A stretch of DNA of 64,000 nt from assembly GCA_905331475.1 (NCBI GenBank), contig CAJNYU010002142.1:335932-399931 (forward strand). Direction: 5' to 3'. This document shows, in pieces, positions 58,134 to 64,000 of the stretch. Made by a program: the position numbers and the translations under genes. This stretch comes from Rotaria socialis. Taxonomy: Eukaryota; Rotifera; Eurotatoria; Philodinida; Philodinidae. The notes under the pieces were generated by a model. That model searched no databases. It saw only the letters and a list, made by a program, of their open reading frames with translations, and had not been told where the DNA came from. Within the stretch, counting starts at the first letter, position 1. Each line of letters begins with the position of its first letter.

Positions 58134-58806
58134 ATTAAAATAGCTTTCTAATCTTATAAAAATCAATTATAATCAGATATTTTACGATTTTGTTTCACAT
58201 GGGTACCATTGTGGCCATCGCTTTATGTGTTATTATCAAGTGCCTATTCCTTTCGAAGGGTAAACAAAAAGAACATTTTTCTACCTATTTCTTTTCTTAT
58301 GATCACCTTTTCGAGGCGCAATAGGAGTAGTTGAAATGATATTGATTAAGAACAATCGATATAAGTATTCACACGCACCATGGACATAAGTTTAACACAC
58401 AATCTGTGTAAGACACGCAAATTCAATCCAATATCTTTATGCCGCATCGGTCAGAATCGAAGATTTGTGAACGGAAAAGTAAGATACTATGGCGTCGCTT
58501 ATCCTATGTATACTTGTGATGTTATTGTGAATTTCTTACAAATCAACGGAATGCAACCAATTCTGGTGAGTTTATTGAATTGCATGAACACGTTGAAGAA
58601 ATTTCACAGTTTACCAGTCATATCAAATTGATTGATATAAGAAAAAAGCTGCAAGTTTTCGATAGATTTTAAAAAGCTGTTTCTTATTAGTATAACCGTG
58701 ACACCGAAATACATTGCCCTATCTCTACACTCGTGCTATCTATAAGCTCATTGCTGACATTAGAATGAGCACACTAGTAGTACGTGTCTGAAAGGTGATA
58801 CTATAA

Positions 58807-59340
58807 TTAATGCGATGCAAAGCATATCATTTATGTAATCCGTCGGGTGTTTTCTTTTTCTTTTTTTCTCGACGCGCGCATCTTTTTCGTCCTTTTGTGA
58901 CGCGATGATCTTGCGAACACAAAGTCGTAGAAAATTAGTTAAAACGTCAGATCGAAGTATCGAGATTGAACTTATAACACCTGTTTCCGAATCTTTAATC
59001 TGAAGTTCCGTCTCTGAGAAATTTATATCCAAAATGACGCAAATGAAAGAACTTTGCTCCGAGATAATTAAATTGACGTCATAAACATATGTTACACACT
59101 ATAGTCTATTCATTTACAGCAGATCTAAGATAATGAATCATGGAGAAAATGAATCGATCAATCGAAATCGACCCTTAAGAATGTATCGCTAAGTAAAAAT
59201 AGAGCTTTCTCAGTGATGAATTACATTATGGCTATACAAAAATAACATTAACATCTATCAATTGAAGATTTTTCGCACGAGATACGGATTCTTGCTTCGC
59301 ATCACATTTCGTATACGACTGAAACTCCAAAAACACCATA
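58807..59340. mobile_element. Repeat element with inverted ends (copy 2)
   Basis: Left end TAATGCGATGCAAAGCA at 58807-58823 followed by ATGTAATCCGTCGGGTG, as in the unit of copy 1 but present once. Right end TGCTTCGCATCACATTTCGT from 59293 with a following ACGACTGAAACTC, again as in copy 1. Length about 535 bp. No transposase visible; interior AT-rich with a GC-rich patch near 58870-58915. Confidence 0.65.
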
Positions 59341-59791
59341 CAGTTTCAGTTCTAAATTTACGGATCACCAACACCGTTTTATAGGAAAAAACAACCTGAT
59401 TGTTACAACAACACGTTCACTAATTCTAAAATTCAATCACAGATAATTATACCTATCAGCATCACCCCCAATTTGATCCAGTAAGCTATAAAATTCCTTC
59501 ACTTCTTTTAAAGAGAAAGTAGGAGAAAGCAAATTTTGCTAGCTACAACTGATTCTTCCCATTTTATACCAGTACACTTTCATACATGCGACGCCTATGC
59601 TCATATACGAAGGCAAAAGCATATAAGAAGCGAAAGACTACGATAACTATTAGGGCAAACACGCTAAATGAGAACAATAGAAGAATTCTTTCGTACATGA
59701 AGCGATGAATAACGTAACACAACACAACATTTCGCATACCCGAAGAAAACGACACCAAAATACTTTACCCTCTACGAGACACAAACCGTAC

Positions 59792-62779
59792 CTGTGCATA
59801 TCACATCCGACCCCGATCCCGTGTTGGTATAACCAGGTGCACAGGTGCATTTCACTACATTTGTCTTAGCATCATGCGAGCAAAAAGCGTTCGGGTCACA
59901 ATCTCCATTGTTGACATGGCAACTATCTACAAATAACGAAACGACGAGGAAGTCTTTTCAATCCAATCCGAAATCCTAATACCTTTGCAGTCAACCTTCA
60001 CAGGGCTACCAATGTTGGTATAACCAGTTTTACACGTGCATATTATTGCATTTGTCCTACCATCATGTGAACAACCTGCGTTTGGAACACAACCTCCATT
60101 TTTGACAGTGCAACTATCTGAAAATTAGAAATCACAAGGAAATGCTTCTAATCTAATCCGAAACCATCATACCTGTGCAGGCAACCTTGGCAACGCTACC
60201 AGTGTTGGTATAACCAGCTTTACAGGTGCACGTTACTGCATTTGTCTTAGCATCATGCGAGCAAGCAGCGTTTCGATCACAAGCTCCATTATTGACAGCA
60301 CAACTATCTGGAAAGATATAAATGCCGAGGGAATATTTCCACTTTGCCAGAAATTTTCGTACCTGTGCAGACAACGTTTACGCCGCTCCCGCTGTTAGTA
60401 TAACCAGTTTTACAGGTGCACTTTACTCCATATGTCTTAGCATCGTGTGAGCAAATGGCGTTCCGATCACAATCTCCATTGTTCACAGTGCAACTATCTT
60501 GAAATACAGAAATGCCCACGAAATCTATCTAATCGTATCCGAATTCATCATACCTTTGCAGACCATGTTGTCGTCGCTACCAATATTAGTATAACCAGGT
60601 TTACAGGTGCATTTTACCGCATTTGTCGTAGCATCATGTGAACAAGCTCCATTTGGAGCACAACCTCCATTTTTGATAGTGCAAGTATCTGAAAAGAAAG
60701 AAAGTACGAGGAAATGTTTAAATCTATCCGAAATCACCATACCTTTGCAGACAATTGTGACCGCACTACCAGTGTTGGTATAGCCGGCTTTACAAGTGCA
60801 CTTTACCGCATTTGTCACATCATCATGAGAGCAAGCAGCGTTTGGATCACAACCTCCATTTTTGATATTGCAACTATCTTGAAAATAGATATCACGAAGA
60901 AATGGTTCAAATTCTATCCAAAACCATGATACCTTTGCAGACAACCTTGGCGGCAGTACACGTGTTAATAAAACCAGCTTTACACGTGCATTTTACTGCA
61001 TTGGTCCTAGGATCACGTGTGCAAATGCCATTGGGATCATCACCTACATTGTTCAGAGTGCACCTGTCTGAAAGCAGACAAATGTTCCGGAGAAGTTACC
61101 AATTTCAACCGAAATCATCATACCTGTACAGACAACCGTGACGCCTCTGCCAGTATTGGTAAAGCCAGGATGACAGGTGCACATTACTTCATTTGTCCTA
61201 GCTTCGTGTGAACAAGCAGCGTTTCGATCGCAACCTCCATTCTGGACAGTGCAGCTATCTGGAAAGATAGAAATAACGAAGGAATCTTTCATATTCTCTC
61301 AAAAATGAGCACACCTCTGCAGACAACGTTGCGTTCGCGACCAGTATTGGTATAACCAGTTCTACAGGTGCATTCTACTGCATACGTCTTAGTATCGTGT
61401 GAGCAAAATGCATTTCGTTCACAACCTCCATTGTTCACAGTGCAACTGTCTGGAAAGATCAAAATGCGGTGGGAATCTTTCTGATTCCATCCGAAATTAT
61501 CATACCTGTGCAGACAACCTTCGAACCGCTACCTGTGTTGGTATAACCAGTTTTACAGGCGCATATTACTGCGTATGTAGTTCCATCGTGTGAGCAAGCA
61601 GCGTTTGGATCACATCCTCCATTGTTCACAGTGCAACTGTCTGAAGTATAGGGATGAGGAGCGAATGTTTTTGATTCCATCAGAAATCATCATACCTGTG
61701 CAGACAACCTCAGATCCGCTACCTGTGTTGGTATAACCAGTTTTACAGGTGCATACTACTGCATATGTGGTAGCATCGTGTGAGCAGGGGACATTTGAAT
61801 CACAACCTCCATTGTTGACAGTGCAACTGTCTGGAAAGATCGAAATGCGGTGGGAATCTTTATGATTGCATCCGAAATTATCATACCTGTGCAGACAACG
61901 TTAGATCCGCTCCCTGTGTTGGTATAACCAGTTTTACAAGCGCATATTACTGCGTATGTAGTTCCATCGTGTGAGCAAGCAGCGTTTGGATCACATCCTC
62001 CATTGTTCACAGTGCAACTGTCTGGAAAGATCGAAATGCGGAGGGGATCTTTCTGATTACATCCGAAATTATCATACCTGTGCAGACAACCTCAGATCCG
62101 CTACCTGTGTTGGTATAACCAGTTTTACAGGTGCATACTACTGCATTTGTCTTAGCATCGTGTGAGCAAACGGCGTTTTCATCACAAGCTCCATTGCTGA
62201 CCGTGCAACTGTCTGAAATCAAGTGATACGGAGGGAATGTTTCTAATTCCATCTTAAATTGTCATACCTGTGCAGACCACGTTGGATCCACCACCTGTGT
62301 TGGTATAGCCAGCTTTACAGGTGCATACTACTGCATTTGTCTTAGCATCGTGTGAGCAAACGGCGTGGTCATCACAAGCTCCATTGTTGACAGTGCAACT
62401 ATCTGAAATATATACATTACGAGGGAATGCTTTCATCGTACTTGAAATCATCATACCTTTGCAGACAACGTTGGAGCCGCTACCTGTGTTGGTGTAGCCG
62501 GTATTACAAATGCATTGCACTGCATTTGTGGTAGCATCATGCAAGCAATCGGCGTTTGAATGACAGTCTCCATTGTTGACAGTGCAACTATCTGAAATAT
62601 AAAGATGATGAGTGAATGTTTCCATCTTGCCAAGATCATCATACCTGCGCAGACAACGTTGTCATCACAACCAGTGTTGGTATAACCAGTTTTACAGGTG
62701 CACTTCGTTGTGCCTGTAGTTGGGTCGTCTGAACAAAGAGCGTTTTGATCACATCCACCATTGTTTTGACTGCAGGAAC
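59792..62779 (-). repeat. Tandem array of 16 exon+intron units, period about 190 bp
   Basis: Each unit is a 135-nt EGF exon plus a 53-56-nt intron. Introns also resemble one another, sharing a CATCATACCT-type exon/intron junction and a TCCGAAAT motif on the plus strand, so the whole unit was amplified, not only the exon. Units near 61.5-62.1 kb are the most alike. Confidence 0.9.
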
Positions 62780-63712
62780 CTAAAACAGAGTATTCGTTTT
62801 TAGAGTGTTGGTGGAAAGTCTAATTGGGTGCCGATGCGGACGTGACTCATGTGCGGCTTTGCTAGTTGATGGCACACCTACAGAAGGAGAAACAGGGAAT
62901 GATAACCGAATGTAAGAGAGTAGGAATTGTTTGGAATTCCGTCGGTGTCCTATCGGTTCGTATTCCTGGAATTCCTGAAATTTGACTGAATGAGTTCTCT
63001 GCGTGAGACGGTTTTCTCTATGTTCAAGATCGCGCGAAAGAACGTATTCTGGATAGGTTGAAAGTGATATGGTTTGGCGAGAAATTTATTGTGGTTTTAT
63101 TCAAAAAAATGTGGCTAGGAAAACCCATGCTATTGTAGGTATAGGTTTGGCAGGTGTCATTCGTAAATCTGGTACTTAATGGAATTGATGTGAATCGTGA
63201 TGAGGCAACAGGGTGGAATGTCTAAGATCGAAATTATCGCAGAATGTTTCACCTACAAAAGTTGACAACATCATAGATAGAAGTAGCAGCATCAACATGT
63301 CCTTGGTTGTTTTCTCTGAATCATACAGAAATGAATTTCATTGCAAAATTTATCAGAGAAAGGAAAGTGAATGCATTTTTTTTGGGATTGCATGAATAAA
63401 TCTGGTTGTTGAACTTTATATTATCGACTCGGGTTGTGTTAGATGACATGAAATGGTCACGCAACTATAACGAAGGTACAAAAACTGGGCGACAGTTCTA
63501 ATTTTGTTTAGGTAGCAAGTTGAATCATCTAGATCAACCAATCTGCTAGAAGTGTAGCTGTCACAACATATGTTTTCATTATACTGCAGAATATCATAGG
63601 TCTATAAGATTTAATCTATAAACTTACTGTGTGCAGATCCACCGTGAAATGCTTGTAAAAAGAATACCAGCAATGGTAACCATGCATAAAGCAAAGGACC
63701 ATATAATGCCAT
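59792..63712 (-). CDS. Secreted multi-EGF protein, 16 EGF-like exons
   Basis: The signal exon is 63628-63712 (MALYGPLLYAWLPLLVFFLQ and onward, ends phase 1 before GTAAGT). After an intron of about 850 bp come 16 exons of exactly 135 nt, each a phase 1-1 EGF-like domain of 45 residues of the form SCTVNNGGCDxNAxCSHD, xCxCKxGYTNTGS, VVCTG. Exon ranges: 62645-62779, 62457-62591, 62268-62402, 62078-62212, 61887-62021, 61696-61830, 61506-61640, 61315-61449, 61124-61258, 60933-61067, 60743-60877, 60554-60688, 60363-60497, 60173-60307, 59983-60117, 59792-59926. Introns between them are 53-56 bp. The domain resembles EGF_3 (PF12947). Each should hold three disulphides. The product so far is about 748 residues and extracellular. 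The 3' end is unresolved: a hydrophobic frame at 59564-59700 could be a membrane anchor, but its phase does not fit. Intact frames throughout suggest a live gene. Confidence 0.8.
62780..63627 (-). other. Long first intron of the EGF-array gene
   Basis: Lies between the signal exon and the first EGF exon. I see no further EGF exon in it. The splice phases (1 on both sides) join to give a Ser codon, supporting the link. Confidence 0.55.
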
Positions 63713-64000
63713 TTTGCGAATCAACAGCTTCGATTTGTGTGAGTTGGAAAGTGTTTTGAAAACGAAAAAAATCCGAGGATTTATAGTGCTCGATAAATCT
63801 GGCGCAGCGACAGGGAGCACATATTGAAAAAACAATTGAATGTGATCGCGTAACAGCTTGTGTCCATTAAGTTGCATGATTATGGGCCAGGCAGATGTCA
63901 CACATATGTGTTTGATGAATAGTTAATGATTTGAAAAATCAACGTCGCATTTTAAAATAATCTCGAAATAGATTTAATAGCATCCCACGTTGTTGCCATG
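63713..64000. other. Upstream region of the EGF-array gene
   Basis: Presumed promoter/5' UTR of the minus-strand gene. The reading frame is open upstream to 63901, but the Met at 63712 is the one directly followed by a signal peptide. No promoter motif recognised. Confidence 0.4.

Larger units (their letters stand above)
57512..59563. other. Intergenic region with three repeat structures
   Basis: Holds a small hAT-like MITE (57785-57871), a long imperfect hairpin (57939-58133) and repeat element copy 2 (58807-59340). The plus-strand frame at 58380-58631 has no recognisable domain. Confidence 0.5.

Noticed and set aside
59564-59758. Hydrophobic segment as membrane anchor of the EGF-array protein
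   Set aside because: Attractive by position, but no acceptor gives the phase-1 entry needed after the last EGF exon, so it is not included in the gene model.

Overview
The window looks like AT-rich nuclear DNA of a small metazoan, most likely a bdelloid rotifer (Adineta/Rotaria/Didymodactylos type). Reasons: most introns that can be placed are about 50-60 bp with matching phases; F-box/LRR, pentapeptide-repeat, KCTD-TLDc and TRAF-type RING families are present, all of which are expanded in bdelloids; and short interstitial runs of CCCACA occur, the complement of the TGTGGG repeat reported for bdelloid telomeres. This assignment is inference; no rRNA or mitochondrial marker is present. I found no convincing tRNA, rRNA or CRISPR array.

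Layout. 1-0.7 kb: end of an AIG1/GIMAP-type GTPase gene. 3.8-4.2 kb (-): a secreted anti-lipopolysaccharide-factor-like peptide. 6.6-9.1 kb (+): a two-exon HEAT-repeat protein ending in a Cys-containing tail, possibly BRAT1. 11.8-21.2 kb (+): one uninterrupted 3134-codon gene of the DUF6606/DUF3638/DUF3645 family. 22.4-24.2 kb (+): an intact F-box/LRR gene. 25.0-25.3 kb (-): a broken 5' exon. 25.8-26.4 kb: a repeat element with an assembly gap. 27.8-29.4 kb (+): a three-exon membrane pentapeptide-repeat protein. 30.5-31.6 kb (+): a KCTD-TLDc pseudogene. 32.1-33.7 kb (-): an intronless APC permease of fungal type. 34.3-35.2 kb: a GC-rich foldback element beside a PPR fragment. 37.1-40.5 kb (+): two tandem RING/TRAF-zinc-finger paralogues. 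41.9-50.2 kb: three decaying F-box/LRR genes. 50.3-58.2 kb: a large palindrome, a second GC-rich element, a TPR-like gene start, a vWD-like secreted protein (-) and small MITE/foldback elements. 58.8-59.3 kb: a second copy of the repeat element. 59.8-63.7 kb (-): a secreted protein built from 16 EGF-like exons of exactly 135 nt.

The genes do not form an operon or pathway. Several are secreted or membrane proteins (ALF-like peptide, pentapeptide protein, permease, vWD-like protein, EGF-array protein). Others belong to birth-and-death families (F-box, KCTD-TLDc, RING/TRAF) with both live and dead copies here. The strongest structural themes are recurrent long inverted duplications (five sites) and an amplified exon-plus-intron EGF unit.
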